Shown one piece after another: positions 21,693-33,184 of a DNA stretch of 64,000 nt (within the stretch, counting starts at the first letter, position 1; the number at the start of each line of letters is the position of its first letter). Below the pieces are notes generated by a model that searched no databases, had not been told where the DNA came from, and was given only the letters and a program-made list of their open reading frames with translations. Source of the stretch: Terfezia claveryi (lineage: Eukaryota; Ascomycota; Pezizomycetes; Pezizales; Pezizaceae); NCBI GenBank assembly GCA_015179025.1, contig WHUX01000020.1, forward strand, positions 462,272 through 526,271, written 5' to 3'. Both the position numbers and the translations under genes were made by a program.

Positions 21693-24600
21693 TCAGGAGT
21701 CCAGCACTTCCTCTACCTCCCATTCCTCCTCACCTTCGATAACCATGGGGGGAGGTGGAGGGTGTTTCTGGCCGGGGAGAGGGTCGCTAGTGGCAGGCTC
21801 GATCTCGGAGACATGGACGACTGGATGTCGTTTGATGTCTTTGGGGAACCTCAGGCGGTAGGCATGAGTGCCCACAGCAGCCAACACCTCAAATGGACCC
21901 AGGAACTTGTGGTCGAGCTTGCGGAAGGGCTGTTCTGTTCGGAAGTGCCGGCTGGAGAGCCATACCTTGTCGCCTGGCTGATATCTGGGGGCTGGCAACC
22001 GTGAGCCATTGGCATATTCGGCTTGCCTGGCTTGTGCATACCTCAGCTCTGCCTTCAGAGTCGAGTGGAGCTCAGTGATTCCGGCTGCGAATTCCTTGGC
22101 TGGGGGTTGGGCTTTCTGCAGGGGCGCCAGGGCATCCACGAACCGGGGGTGCCAACCGTAATTAGCCAGGAAAGGGGAGGTTTTGGAGGATTCCGAGAAC
22201 TGGTTGTTCGCGGCGAATTCGCAGGTGGCCAGCAACGAAACTCAGTTATCCTGCTGGTAATTGACAAAGGCCCGCAGATATTGCTCCATAATGGCGTTCA
22301 TCCTCTCCGATTGGCCGTCCGTTTGGGGGTGATATGCCGTTGACAGGCGTACTTTGATCCCTAGAAGTTCGCAGAAGGCTTGCCAGAATTCTGAGGTAAA
22401 CTGAGGGCCACGGTCGGATAAGATCGACTCAGGAAGGCCATGGTATCGGAATACATTGTTGAGGTAGAGATTGACTAACTCTGGGGCGGAGCAGGTATCT
22501 CGGCAAGGTATAACATGCCTCATTTTCGTCAACCGATCTACCACCATCAAGATGGCATTGAACCCCAAATCTTCTGGCAACCCTGTCACGAAGTCCATAG
22601 TCAGGTGCAGCCATGGCCGATCAGGGATATCCAGAGGTTTCAGGGTCCCATACGGGGCGTGGCGGACAGGCTTAGCATGCTTGCAAACGTGGCAGTTCCG
22701 TACGTACCGCTCCACGTCCTTCCGTTGGTCAATCCATGTGTATTCCCTGGCCAGAAGCTCTAACGTTTTGGCCACTCCAGGGTGACCTGCAACCAGGCTG
22801 TCATGGTGTTCTTGATCAATCGAAGGCGCAGCTCTCCTTCTGGCACATACAGCCGTTCGAGGTGGTAGAGGAGGCCTTTCTGGATGGTACACTCGGCTAG
22901 GGAGATCTTGGGGTGGCGGCGCTGGCCAGAATCCACTGCGGTGATAATTTCCTTGGCCAGGGGGTCGTCCTCATATGCCTGTCTCACTAGTTGTCGGAGG
23001 TCAGCCTCAGCTTCCGCATCAGCCTCAGCCTCAGCCTCAGCTTCTGCATCAGCCTCAGCCTCAGCTTCAGCTTCCGCATCAGCCTCAGCCTCAGCTTCTG
23101 CAAGGGTATTGGCCGCCAGGTCGAGATTTTCAGGTTTTAGTACCACCTGATTCTGGTACTTCAGCCTTTCATCCCCCCCTTTAGGGAGATCTCCTGATCT
23201 CCTGGTCAGTGCATCCGGCTTACCCCCAGCCTTTCCCGGCCGATACCTTATCTTGAAGTTAAAACGAGAGAGGAATTCCGACCACCTAGCCTGTCGGCGA
23301 TTTAGCAATTTGGTGGTTGTGAAGTACTCTAGGTTCTTATGGTCAGAGAGGACCTCGATAACCCCCTTTGCCGATTCCAGGTGTGGTCTCCATTCCTCGA
23401 ATGCTCGCACAATGGCCATTAACTCCTTATCATAGATTTCGTAATTACACTCCGCCGGGGAGTGTTTCTTTGAGAAATAGGCCACTGGGTGAAGGATCCC
23501 ATTGTCATCATTCTGGGACAGAATTCCTGCAGAGACGTAATCGGAGGCATCGGTTTCGACAACACACTCACGGTCAGGGTCGAAATGGGCCAGAATAGGT
23601 ACTGAACAGAAGGCTTTTTGAGGTTTTCGAAGGCTACCTGGGCTGCCGGATTCCATTGGAATGCCTTTTTCATCATCGGGTGTGAACCAGCCTCCACCTT
23701 CGTTTTCGTCAAAGCCGTGAGGGGTGCTGCAATCCTTGAGTATCCCAGGATAAATCGGCGGTAAAAGTTGGCAAATACTAGGAAGGCTTGCACATCCTTC
23801 AAGTTGGCCGGGGTTTCCCACTCCTGGATTGTGGCAACTTTAGCGGAGTCCATCCTGATGCCTTCGGTGGTTATTATCAAGCCCAGATACTTCACCTCTT
23901 GCACATGGAATTCACATTTTTCTGGCTTGAGGTATAACCCGGCTTGTTCCAGTTTCTTCAGGACTTGCCGGACATGGATTTTGTGTTCAGCCAGGGAGTC
24001 CGAGTAAATGAGGATATTGTCAAGGTAGGCCGTGCAGAACACATCTAGGAAATCCCGCAGAGTGTCATTGATAAAGTGCTGAAAAGAGGCAGGGGCGTTG
24101 GTTAGGCCGAAAGGCATCACATTGTACTCAAAATAGCCATATCACGTCCGGAAGACAGTTTTCCACTCCTCCCCCTCAGCAATTCGTACCAAGTTGTATG
24201 CCCCTCTCAGATCTAATTTGGTGAACCATTTTGCCTTGGAAAGCCTGGCTAATGTCTCCTGGATCAGGGGCAAGGGGTACTTGTTCTTGACCGTTATCTC
24301 GTTCAGGCTACGATAATCAACACATAACTGAAGAGAGCCATCCGACTTCTTTACGAATAGCACCGGGGCACCCGCTGGGGAGGAGCTGTGGCGGATGAAG
24401 CTCTTGTTGAGGTTTTCCTCCAGATATTTTTTCAGAGCTTCCAGTTCCACCCGGGACATCCCATAGAGTGGTCCATAAGGGGGGGTCTTACCTGCTACCA
24501 GCGGGATTGTGTGGTCGTATGGTCGATGGGGGGCAAGCTTTCCTGCTGCTTTTTCTGAGAACAGGTCAATGAATTCATAGTATTCATCCGGAACCATGGA

Positions 24601-24732
24601 TTTCCACTCCTCCTTAGGTCTCATCTTGTTGATCTCTAGGTTCACCTCATGTATGGAGAGAGCGTGTGCCTTCAGCTTGTGCCTCCTGGTAAGGTAAGCG
24701 AAAGCCCCTGCCCCAATAAAGCTAACGTTCAA
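21693..24732 (-). pseudogene. Gypsy pol: reverse transcriptase, RNase H, integrase (broken)
   Basis: The reverse transcriptase shows the usual boxes ([25 protein letters not shown]) but its catalytic YxDD box reads YLDN, a G-to-A change of the second Asp codon. RNase H ([21 protein letters not shown]) and integrase (HHCC-like zinc region with CHVCK, then TMDFVTGLP, LSDRGPQFTSEFW and QSERMN for the DDE residues) follow, ending in a GDKVWL-type tail and a HVSEIEP segment. Stops at 24144-24142 (Arg to TGA) and 22244-22242 (Trp to TGA) are transitions. Single-base deletions near 23618 and 22818 shift frame between RT and RNase H and between RNase H and integrase. An Ala/Glu/Asp repeat tract is encoded at about 23003-23100. 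Confidence 0.92.
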
Positions 24733-24786
24733 GGGTTTTGGGGGCGCCAGGGGGACAGGGGGATGGGCAGCATTGATGTGCGCGGG

Positions 24787-26597
24787 CTAGTGTACTACAT
24801 GGGCTGGGTGGATTATCGGGGGTGGTAAGGCGCATAGCCCCGTGACGGTAATTTTTGGACCTCCGCAGTTCTTTTTGCAATAATGGCTATTGAATTGCAA
24901 GGTGTAAGAGCCGAAGCTGACTGACACATCGTGCATTCTAAGCCAGGGGATCCCAAGCACAATTGGATATTTTAGTTTGGTCATGAACATTGGGAGGTCC
25001 TCCGAATGGTCTCCAATGGCACTGGGTAGACACTCGAGGTCGGTAATAGCCCCAGAAGAGATGGGGCGGCCATCAATGACGTCGAGAAGATGGGGGGTCT
25101 TTAACTTGGAGGTTGGTATGGAATTTTTACTGACGAAGGTCTAATCAATGAATGCAATTCCCGAAGCACCACAATCTATGAGAGCTGATGTTACCACTGT
25201 TTTACCATTGAATTTAATAGTTATTGGTACTACAAAATGCTCACCAAACAAGCGAGATTCATCAACAGACATAGGTGCGGGCAAAGAAAACGCAGACAAA
25301 GATAAATGACCCTGGGCAGGTCCCTTGCTAGTGTCAGTAACTAGGCAAGGGACTCCCCTTTTCCCGACTCTTCAACTTCCTCGATCCGTGACTCGGATAT
25401 GGCATGGGCCACTAGGGAGCGGTTCTTGCAGAGAGGACATGCTGCAATGAAGTGATCCCCTTTCCCACAGGCGATACACAACCCATTGTTGCGACAACGT
25501 TCCCTCTCTTCTTATGTCAGGCGGGGCCTACCTGAAGATAAATCTATAGGAGTGGTGCCACCAGCCACAAGGGATGGGTGGGCTGGCTTATTGGCTGTAG
25601 GTTGGGTCTGAAGGCTCAGGTTCTGGGGCCGCGGTTGCTGTGTTTGGCTCTGGGGGTGCTGTACTCTCACAGGCCGATAGGTACTGGAGGCACTGGTCTG
25701 GGCTCTCAACCTAGCCAATTTTTGCTCCATCTTCAATGCCTGATCAATGTATTCATCGAGAGTTTTAATATCTGGAGATTGCAGGAGGGCCTTTTTGAGC
25801 TCAATATTGAGGCCTTCCTCGAATTGTTCCCGCTTCACCTGATCGTTCCACTCCACCTCTGCTGCCAACCTTGAGAATTCAGCTACATACGCTGAGAGGT
25901 CATGTCCTCTCTGTTTTAGTTCTCGGAGAGCACGAGTTGCCGTACCCATGGGATCTGGGTCTCCAAAAGTGCAGTCGAGGATTATGAATAAAGCAGCGAC
26001 GTCGGGGAAGTTGAAGCGGTCATTGAGCACATAGGGTTGGACCTGGTCCAAAGCTATGCCCTCCAGTAGGCCGTATACATAGGCTAATCGGTGCTGAACA
26101 GTAGGGAACTTTGCAGCATCCCCATTTAGTTTGATCTTGATGGAATTTTTCCAGGCTTTCAGGCGAGTCCTGTCGCCATTAAACTTCGGTGGGGTGGGGA
26201 GATCTTGAGTCTTGGCTGCCTGGGATACTTGGGGTGCTGCTTGGTTTCCAATTGTGTCTAGGGCCCTATGCAGAGTTTGGATGGTTCTTCTTTCGTTGAT
26301 TAAGTCGTTCTGGGCGGTCGCAAGGTCGGCCTGGCATGAGAGGAGGTCTTCGGTGAGTATCGTGATCTCGTCATTGGTCCTGGTCTGTTTCTGTTGGCCT
26401 TCATGTAGGGCTGATTCCAGCCGTTGGCCTAAGGCATCCGCGGCAAGGTATATGTCGATAATGGTCTGGCGATAACTGCCGAAGTCGGCCTGGTTCATAG
26501 GGATGGGTAGGGCTTGCCAGGCCCGAAATCTGACTGCGAGCGCGGAAGTGGTGTCTTGGTTAGACATTGAGCGTACCGGTTGATCAGAGTGATCCAA
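24787..26597 (-). pseudogene. Gypsy gag with zinc knuckle, and aspartic protease (broken)
   Basis: The first 361 codons (26597-25512) are a gag-type polypeptide with a central capsid-like region (PPKFNGDRTRLKAW, then FGDPDPMGTATRALREL). A TAA at 25514-25512 (from a Gln codon) precedes the nucleocapsid knuckle CIACGKGDHFIAAC (C-x2-C-x4-H-x4-C). The protease follows with LIDCGASG, where the family normally has D-S-G or D-T-G, and then a TAG at 25143-25141. A further TAG at 24789-24787 separates it from pol. All three stops are one C-to-T step from Gln codons. Confidence 0.88.
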
Positions 26598-26602
26598 CGT
26601 AA

Positions 26603-27222
26603 TGTAACGACGGCTCTAGGGACAGGGCGACCAAGGGGTACGCCGGGGCGAGGACAGGGACGAGGTGAGACATACGTAGGAGCACTACGTGTGTGACTAG
26701 GAGAACTAGGCTTGTCACGGACACCTGTCACGGATGTCACGGACGATGTCACGGAGGGCAGGATGTTCAGAAGGCAGGGGCTAGGGCAAGACACATGTAG
26801 GAATGCTATGTGTGTGATCAGGGGAAGGCAGGGACAAGGCAAGGACAAGGGGCAAGAGAGGCCGAGGGCAAGGGGCACGAGACACGCAGAGGCAGTTGCC
26901 GCGTGTGTCGGAGGGAGGCAGCTGTGCTGCAGAGCTGTTCATGAGACAAGGGGGTGCACAAGGGAGGTGCACAAGCGTTGGGAGAGGCAAGGTCCTTTAT
27001 TGGATATACAAGACGTTGGATGGGGATCCAACGAGAGGGCGGAGAGAGCAAGCTATATATACAGGATTCCTTCCTAGCTGGCCAAGGCCACCGGAAGGAA
27101 TAAGGTTCCCGAGACCCCTTATTTCGGGAACAGAGATAACAACGATATTAATCAACAATAATGAGAGTCGGACGGAATCCCATCTGACTCTCAAACCCGG
27201 CTAGGAAAGGACGGTTGTGACA
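26603..27222 (-). repeat. 5' LTR of the Gypsy element
   Basis: This 620-bp repeat would contain the element's promoter. Immediately inside, on the minus strand, a TGGATCACTCTGATC segment (26596-26582) starts with TGG and could be a primer-binding site, although I cannot name the tRNA. The outer flank is the TSD TGGGG. Confidence 0.93.
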
Positions 27223-27224
27223 TG

Positions 27225-27562
27225 GGGGATGAGAAAAGTTTCGTAGAGATTGGTCATCACTAGCTTATGTAGGCCTCAACTATAAAGTGGAAGCAATAAT
27301 TCCTGCCATTCAAATACCCTGTATCCTTTTTCTATTCACAGATCCTCCGGCCAACCCTATTCTATGCAATCATGTATTTTTGCCATATATTTTGAGCAGT
27401 AATATGCATACGTCCTTGGGTGATTTGTTCAAGAAACTACTATATATATACAAAATAATCCCAAAGTTTGAGCCTATTTGGTTGGAAATTGCACACAAAC
27501 CACTAAATCGCCATTTGATCCGGTTGCCCGTGATGATCCAGTAGCCCGTGCAGTATGGTATA
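27225..27562. repeat. Right arm of the ~340-bp inverted repeat
   Basis: This is the inverted partner of 19866-20203. It begins only two bases inside the right TSD of the Gypsy element, so the retrotransposon landed at the inner edge of this arm. Confidence 0.8.
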
Positions 27563-27689
27563 GCCGAGCTGCTCAGATATTGGACCATTGAGGCCACCCA
27601 AAGTAGAAGATAATTCAGCTAAATACAAAAGGCTCGCTACCTACTCTATAACTAAAACAAATCTCTTCTAAGTTGCTGCCAATCTAACA

Positions 27690-28731
27690 ACCTCAGAAAT
27701 TAAATATTAGTAGGTATATAGAGGTAGGACGTAGTAATGTTCATATACCTCACTTTACTGCTTCCAGTCTACTAAGAGTTTGTATGATATTAGGATACTT
27801 CTGATAAAGTCATCGCTTAAGCTCAACCCATAAACACTAAATAGGATTGAGATCTAGTAACATCGACTCTCTAACTCAGAAGAGATGACTTTTTAAATTC
27901 TTCTTGTATATGTTTGCATTATTCCGCCAATCTAGTAAAGCTATAAACTACCTTATTGCAACCTCAAAAAAAAAAACCTAAAACCATGACCATAATATCT
28001 CAAGCTACTCTAGTTTGTAAAATATTTACCTGAGTCTCCAACAATTTAAGGGAAGTATTAATATACTTTTTCAGTGCCTTAAATTCAGACTGATATGCCT
28101 CACTAGCTGAGCAAATTACCTATGCTAAAGTTGCTGTTTTACTTTTTTCTACATTATATTCATCTCTCCAAATCACTTCTTTAAAATCTTGTTTTATCTA
28201 ATCTTCTCTAGCTATTGCCCATGCGAGTCATTTTGCTACAATATCAAAATCTAATGGTGGTCAATTTCTGGCTCTCCACTTCTAGATTTCTTTACCTCAA
28301 AGGAATGTATATAATATTATTTTTAACACTATAGGTACTACCTATCTACTAATTAATAAATATATAGACTTAGTTATTAGAATTTTCAGGTGATTTTTTC
28401 AACTATTGTATCCTCTTATTCTAGAGACATAGTTTTTTTTAGATATCTGTATATTTCTATACATGCCTTGAGTTTCATACTTTAGTAGAAAGTCTTTAAC
28501 TGTTTTCTATGGGCTGCCAATTACTTTCACAACCTTGACCTAATTTTCAACTGGCAGACATAATAGGCAAGAATCCTTCCTTTCTCCAAGGATTTGACAT
28601 CTCATGGCGCGTAAGCGCTCATGCTGCTGTCTAGCTGGAGTGATATTAGCTGATATTGTATTGTAGCTTAAGGTCCTACTTGAAAGTTGAACAATAGAAA
28701 ACTGGTAAAATTTTAGAGCCGTTCTGAACAT
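27690..28731 (-). pseudogene. Decayed Tc1/mariner-like transposase
   Basis: Read on the minus strand across many stops, short pieces match Tc1/mariner transposases in the right order: an N-terminal HTH region (28731-28540), a segment like WLAWAIAREDWIKQDFKEVIW (about 28230-28170, the W-D region of the first catalytic Asp), and LDLNPI followed by CLWVELKR near 27860-27820 (the family's DLNPIE-LW box). The region is very AT-rich and its stops are mostly TAA/TAG, consistent with C-to-T decay on both strands. It is non-functional. Confidence 0.6.
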
Positions 28732-28770
28732 ACACCGCTCTTGTTCTATTGGTGATCGTATTCACATTCC

Positions 28771-28843
28771 ATTGGTGAACATATTCTGCCTCTCAGTGGT
28801 CGTTCACATTGGTGAACATATTCTGCCTCTCAGTGGTCGTTCA
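28771..28843. repeat. Tandem duplication, 37-bp unit
   Basis: ATTGGTGAACATATTCTGCC and the following 17 bases occur twice in a row with almost no change. Confidence 0.85.
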
Positions 28844-28900
28844 TATACACCCTAGCCGCGCCGAATTTCATATTTCGGACACTTCCTGAACCAGATTGTA

Positions 28901-29436
28901 AGATATACCGTACATATTAGTCTCGATCAGACCCTCGTAGAAGTACATATGACATGTGTGGGTATATCTCTCACTCGGGGACTCAGGTATATGCACGCAT
29001 GCATGCTGGGAGGCGTCATTTAATGTTTATACATCATAATACATTAGAGTAAAGCTAGAACAGTTGAAACTGGAACCTCAGTCTGAAGACAATATGGAGC
29101 AGTACTAGTGCCCAGACTCTGATTTATTTTCCGATACGTATCCATGCGCCTACGGCCTCAATCAATTTCATGAAGCACCTAATACATGCAAGTAGGAAAA
29201 TATATGTCGAGGGCGGTGTGTGGCAGGTGAGATTCACTTTGATTTTTTTTGGCCGCTCTGCCGGCAGTGCGGACATGCTCGTTAATTATACACCAGCAGG
29301 ATTGAAGAGGAATTTATTAATATTCGTTAACATCAAGTGAATTTGAAATTACTTCAGTACTTCTTAAGGAAACCTCCAGGAATAGCAAAACTTCACGGGG
29401 ATGCGTCACAACTATAATTATATGAGCAGAACTCAG
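28901..29436. other. Spacer
   Basis: I see no gene or repeat. It separates the mariner relic from the 3' end of the coiled-coil gene. Confidence 0.5.
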
Positions 29437-31010
29437 TTAAAAGAAATCTTCCTCAAGATCCGATACTTCGATATCTAAACTTCCCTGCAGGCTAACCTCA
29501 CCACTGCTGCCCATGCACACGCTCATAGTAGCTGGTGTACATATACCTCCGGTGGAAATGTCCAAGTCTGCCAGAGTAGACGTCCTAGGATTTTGATGTT
29601 GTGGGCGTGTGCGCCGGTTTGTGAGCCATTCGTGTTCCTGCCTATGTGGAATAATTGAGGCTCTCTCCTGCTCCTCCGCAATCAATCGCTCCCTATCCGC
29701 AATCACCATACGCTCCCTTTCCGCAACTTCCATCTCCCGTACGGCTATTGCGGTTTCTCGTTTGAGGACGCCACTTTCGCGCTTGATGACTGCCTGCTCT
29801 CGCGCGAGCTGCTTGTGCCTCATCTCCTGCTGGCGTACAGCCTTGGGTTTCTCATCGGAATTTCGCATTTGCTGCTCAAGTTCGCTCCTTTGCTGACACA
29901 AGATCTTTCTATCCTCCTCGTATCTTTCCAGTTTTTGTTTCAGTTCTTTCTCCTGTTCTCCCAGCATCTTCCCTTTTTCCTCCCATTTTTCTGTTTTCTC
30001 TTTAAATTCGTGCTCCTGTTGCTGTAAAGCTCTCGACACCGCCAAAACCTTTTTACTCTCTTTGTTGAGTTCTTCCTCTCGCCTTCGCACAACCTCAATA
30101 CTGTCTTTCACCCTTATCTCCCACTCACTGACTCTCTTCTCCCACGCAATAGCCTTTTCATTCCTCTCAAAAACTGCCTTCTGATCTGCTGCCAGTCGGT
30201 CGGCAGCATTTGATAGTCCTTCGAGGTTCTTTCCCATTTCCATAACCCTTTTCTCCCGCTCCTCTAGTTCCTGGTGATGCTTTTGTACCATGTCTTCCAT
30301 GGATTGCAACTCCTTTCCCCTTACAGTAAGTTTCCTCCAATTCTCTTCCCACTCCCTGGCTTTCTCAATCAGTTCCTGCTCATGCCTTTTCATGGCGTCA
30401 ATATTTCCTTGCACCTCCATCTCCCGCGCTGCAACTAGCTTCTCTCGCGCAGCTACCTCCTCGCTCCGCTCGGAAACTGCCTTCTCATCTGCTGCCAATT
30501 CCTCTCTGAAACTTACTTGGCTGGCAGTGGATCCGGGGCCTGAAAGTGCTTCAAGCTCCTTCTCCTTTTCCTCGACTCTTTTCTCCCTCTCTTCTAGTTC
30601 GCGATGATACTCTTGCTCCTTTTTATGCCGTGATTCTAGGTCATGCCCCCTTACAGCAAGTTTCTTCCAATTCTCCTCCCATATCAACATCCGTTTTGTA
30701 ATCCGTTCCTCATTACGTTGCAGCGCTTGCTCCCTGTCGTCTATTACCCTTTTACTCTCCTCCACAAGCTTTTCCCGGATACTTAATTTCGACTCCCACT
30801 CTGTAATCGACGTTACGCTCGCCTCGACGGTTGGGCAATTCAGGATAAGAGACGTAGCGTCTGGAATTGTTGGTTTATTCTGTTTCGGTTGTAGTTGTGA
30901 CGGGTGAGAGCTTGATTATGTGAAGGATCTGTCAGCAAGCGATGCCAATATATCTGCTATCCCTAATCTGTGTTTGCTCACTTCTTGTAATATATGGAGC
31001 GTGCCGCCAT
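29437..31010 (-). CDS. Coiled-coil protein, about 500 residues
   Basis: Two exons fit: 31010-30982 (MAARSIYYK...) and 30910-29437. The 71-nt intron 30981-30911 has a GTGAGC donor, a GCTGAC branch site and an AAG acceptor. The joined length, 1503 nt, is an exact multiple of three. After a short N-terminal leader, residues of about 70 to 420 are an almost uninterrupted Glu/Lys/Arg/Gln-rich coiled coil with an internal repeat (EREKRVEEKEKEL, then EREKRVMEMGKNL; GHDLES/GKELQS before MVQKHHQELEE-type segments). The C-terminal 80 residues are non-helical and end acidic (SDLEEDFF). I see no enzymatic domain, signal peptide or membrane segment. A structural or scaffold role is possible but not shown. 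Intact and not between TIRs, it looks like a host gene. Confidence 0.7.
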
Positions 31011-31779
31011 CACTGGTAGATGCGATAGATCTGTAGCTTGAACTATCTCGGGATGTGTTGGTGGTTTGGACGGAACACTTGCAATAGCACAATTATTTCA
31101 AAGCTTTCTCATATAGCAGACAACCGCACACAGAGGAATATGCTGTTATTTGCATCCAAGGGGGGCCAGTACACATATATATAGAAGCGAGTTTTGTTGG
31201 AGCTTGAGGTGCCGATTTCTTGGAAATATGTATTGCACGCACACATCGATCTTGCGAGCTTGGATGGCTAAGCCTTGCGAACAAATTATACATCACCGCA
31301 CATTGATGTGAGGTCACATGGCGATGGCCTGAAAATATATGTGATAGACTTATGTGAAAATGCAAGCGGGTTTAACATACACAGCCCCAGGCAGACTTGA
31401 TAGTACTGATCAAACAATTGATTGTTTTTCGAGTTGGGTGTAGGAAGCTGAAAAAAGATAGGATTGCCTACTACATTCAACCAACGCAATCAAGTGGCAC
31501 TGGCAGGCATACAGGCAGGGAGTGCTGCGTGTCATGCAAATCCTCCTGTTATTCACAGCCGACGATAAAGCCTCCGGGGATCAGACGCAGTTAGGCTGAG
31601 GTGTGTGAAACGGGCAGACCAACAAAGCTCTGATCTTTTAGGTGACTAGACATAGCATACTTTAATGCAAGAGAGATATCGATGTGTTTGTAGCATAAGC
31701 TGAACTCTTTTCATTTTTGAGAACAACATAATTATAGGTAGCGCAGCGGCATAGGTTGGGTGCAACCGCCGAAATTATT
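31011..31779. other. 5' flank of the coiled-coil gene and spacer
   Basis: I see no gene. The first few hundred bases presumably hold the promoter of the coiled-coil gene. Confidence 0.4.
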
Positions 31780-31870
31780 AGAGAGGTTTTGGACCCCTGC
31801 ACGCTAGATATCTTTAAACCCATGTAGCGTACTTTTACCCCAGAAGCCAAAAGATGCGAAAAAAGAGGTT

Positions 31871-33184
31871 TTGGAACTCAGTGGATATCTCTCGTCCTAT
31901 CTCCCATTAGTAATCATCAACACGCAACGACATAACATGACGACCCCAGATAACATCCTTATGTTGGCGGCAATCCTGACAGCGCGCTACATCCATGCAC
32001 TGACAATGGACTCATCCGATGATGATGATAATGTCAGCGATGATAATACACCTCAATATCGTCCCCCAATCACCTATGAGAAGAAGAACTGGTCATTAGT
32101 AGATTCCGGATGGGGTGATACAGAGTGTCTTGAATATCTGCGTTTCTCAAAGACAGAGATTGCAGAACTTATGAGGGAATTGAGGCTTGCAGAATGGGTG
32201 GATTCGCCAGTGAGGATGACTGGGGAGTATGCGAGGTGCGCAGAACAAGGGCTGTGTATGTTACTGTATCGACTTGCATCACCAGGACGTCTAAAGGATA
32301 TGATGCAAATATTTGGCATATCTCGAAGTCAAATCTCCTGTGTGGTGACCGATCTTGCGGACTGGTTGTATAAGAAGTATTACAGGAAGCTATTCTGGGA
32401 TCATCAACGACTGTCATTACTACAATTGCGTAGGTATGTCAATGCTATTGATGAAACTGTGGGAGAGTCAATGGAGACTTGGGGATTTATCGATGGGATA
32501 GTTCGTCCAATTGCGAGACCTACCATTGAACAACAGCGTTATTATTCAGGTCATAAGGGGTATCATGGGGTTAAATTCCAAAGCATTGTTACTCTAGATG
32601 GCCTTATCAGCAGTCTATATGGACCGGATTTAAGTCCCAAAGGTGATTGGAAGCTATGGCAGGAATCAGGCTTAGAAGGCATATTACGCCAGGTATTTGA
32701 TGGAGGCAACCCGGCGAACCCAGCGAACCCAGCGAACCCAGCGAACCCAGCAAAGCCAAACAATCCTACACATGAGCGCATATATCTCTATGGTGACCCG
32801 GCATATGTGCCTGCCTTTGGAATTCGAGGACCTTATCGAGCTGGAAGAGGTATTCTGAGTCCTGAGCAGGAAGCTTTCAATGTCCTCATGTCTAAATACC
32901 GCATTGTTGTCGAATGGGGTTTTGCAAATATTTTGAATCAATTCTCGTCAGCAGAATGGAAGCGTATGCAGAAAGTTGGACTTTCATCAGTATCTGTTAA
33001 TTACATAATATCTGTTCTGTTGTGGAATTGCCAAACATGTTTGCGTAAAAGAAACCAAATCTCAGACCATTTCGGCAACCGAGTCCCCCCCCTTCCTTGT
33101 AAGAATATCTTTCTCTTTAGCTACTCATTTTATCTTTTACCAACTGCATCACAAGTTCTTTTATCTCCTTCATTTCTTCCTTAA
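31871..33184 (+). CDS. PIF/Harbinger DDE transposase (second family)
   Basis: An uninterrupted 437-codon frame encodes a HARBI1-like nuclease. Triad: D208 (WGFIDGIVRPIARP), D309 (YLYGDPAYVP) and E348 (RIVVEWGFANIL). A helix-turn-helix precedes it (IFGISRSQISCVVTDLADWL, about 147-166). The likely start is the ATG at 31937 (MTTPDNILML). An (Asn-Pro-Ala)n tract at residues 279-294 is encoded by a short tandem repeat (CCAGCGAAC units, 32708-32753) between the first and second catalytic Asp, an unusual place for a repeat. Its last 23 codons overlap the 3' end of the opposite-strand accessory gene. No stop or frameshift is seen, so it could be active or recently so. Confidence 0.9.
   Translation: MELSGYLSSYLPLVIINTQRHNMTTPDNILMLAAILTARYIHALTMDSSDDDDNVSDDNTPQYRPPITYEKKNWSLVDSGWGDTECLEYLRFSKTEIAELMRELRLAEWVDSPVRMTGEYARCAEQGLCMLLYRLASPGRLKDMMQIFGISRSQISCVVTDLADWLYKKYYRKLFWDHQRLSLLQLRRYVNAIDETVGESMETWGFIDGIVRPIARPTIEQQRYYSGHKGYHGVKFQSIVTLDGLISSLYGPDLSPKGDWKLWQESGLEGILRQVFDGGNPANPANPANPANPAKPNNPTHERIYLYGDPAYVPAFGIRGPYRAGRGILSPEQEAFNVLMSKYRIVVEWGFANILNQFSSAEWKRMQKVGLSSVSVNYIISVLLWNCQTCLRKRNQISDHFGNRVPPLPCKNIFLFSYSFYLLPTASQVLLSPSFLP

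Larger units (their letters stand above)
20719..27222 (-). mobile_element. Ty3/Gypsy LTR retrotransposon, full length but inactivated
   Basis: Two 620-bp LTRs (TGTCACAACC...CGTCGTTACA on the minus strand) bound the element, which is flanked by a perfect 5-bp target duplication TGGGG (20714-20718 and 27223-27227). The order on the minus strand is gag with CCHC knuckle, aspartic protease, reverse transcriptase, RNase H, integrase: the Ty3/Gypsy order. A polypurine tract (AAAGGGGGGATAG) abuts the 3' LTR at 21340-21352. Five stops and two 1-nt frameshifts disable it. By eye, the LTRs differ at about 28 positions with no length change, and about 26 of these are transitions. Confidence 0.95.
19790..28900 (-). 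mobile_element. Possible Tc1/mariner-like element, now split by nested insertions
   Basis: A terminus at 19790 (TACAGTTGTTCAGAAAGTGT) is inverted relative to one ending at 28900 (ACACTTCCTGAACC...TTGTA). Shared core: GTTCAGRAAGTGTCCG. Between them lies a decayed minus-strand Tc1/mariner transposase (27690-28731) and a Gypsy retrotransposon (20719-27222). The pairing of these two ends is my inference. They could belong to separate copies. Confidence 0.35.

Noticed and set aside
23003..23100. CRISPR-like array
   Set aside because: The repetition is a simple codon repeat without spacers, inside pol. No CRISPR structure exists anywhere in the window.
22884..23150. Ser/Ala repeat ORF (plus strand) in the Gypsy region
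   Set aside because: This is the complement of the Ala/Glu/Asp-encoding repeat in the retrotransposon pol frame.
26582..26596. Definite tRNA primer-binding site for the Gypsy element
   Set aside because: The TGG-starting segment is in a fitting place but six bases from the LTR, and I cannot match it to a tRNA 3' end. Kept only as a possibility.
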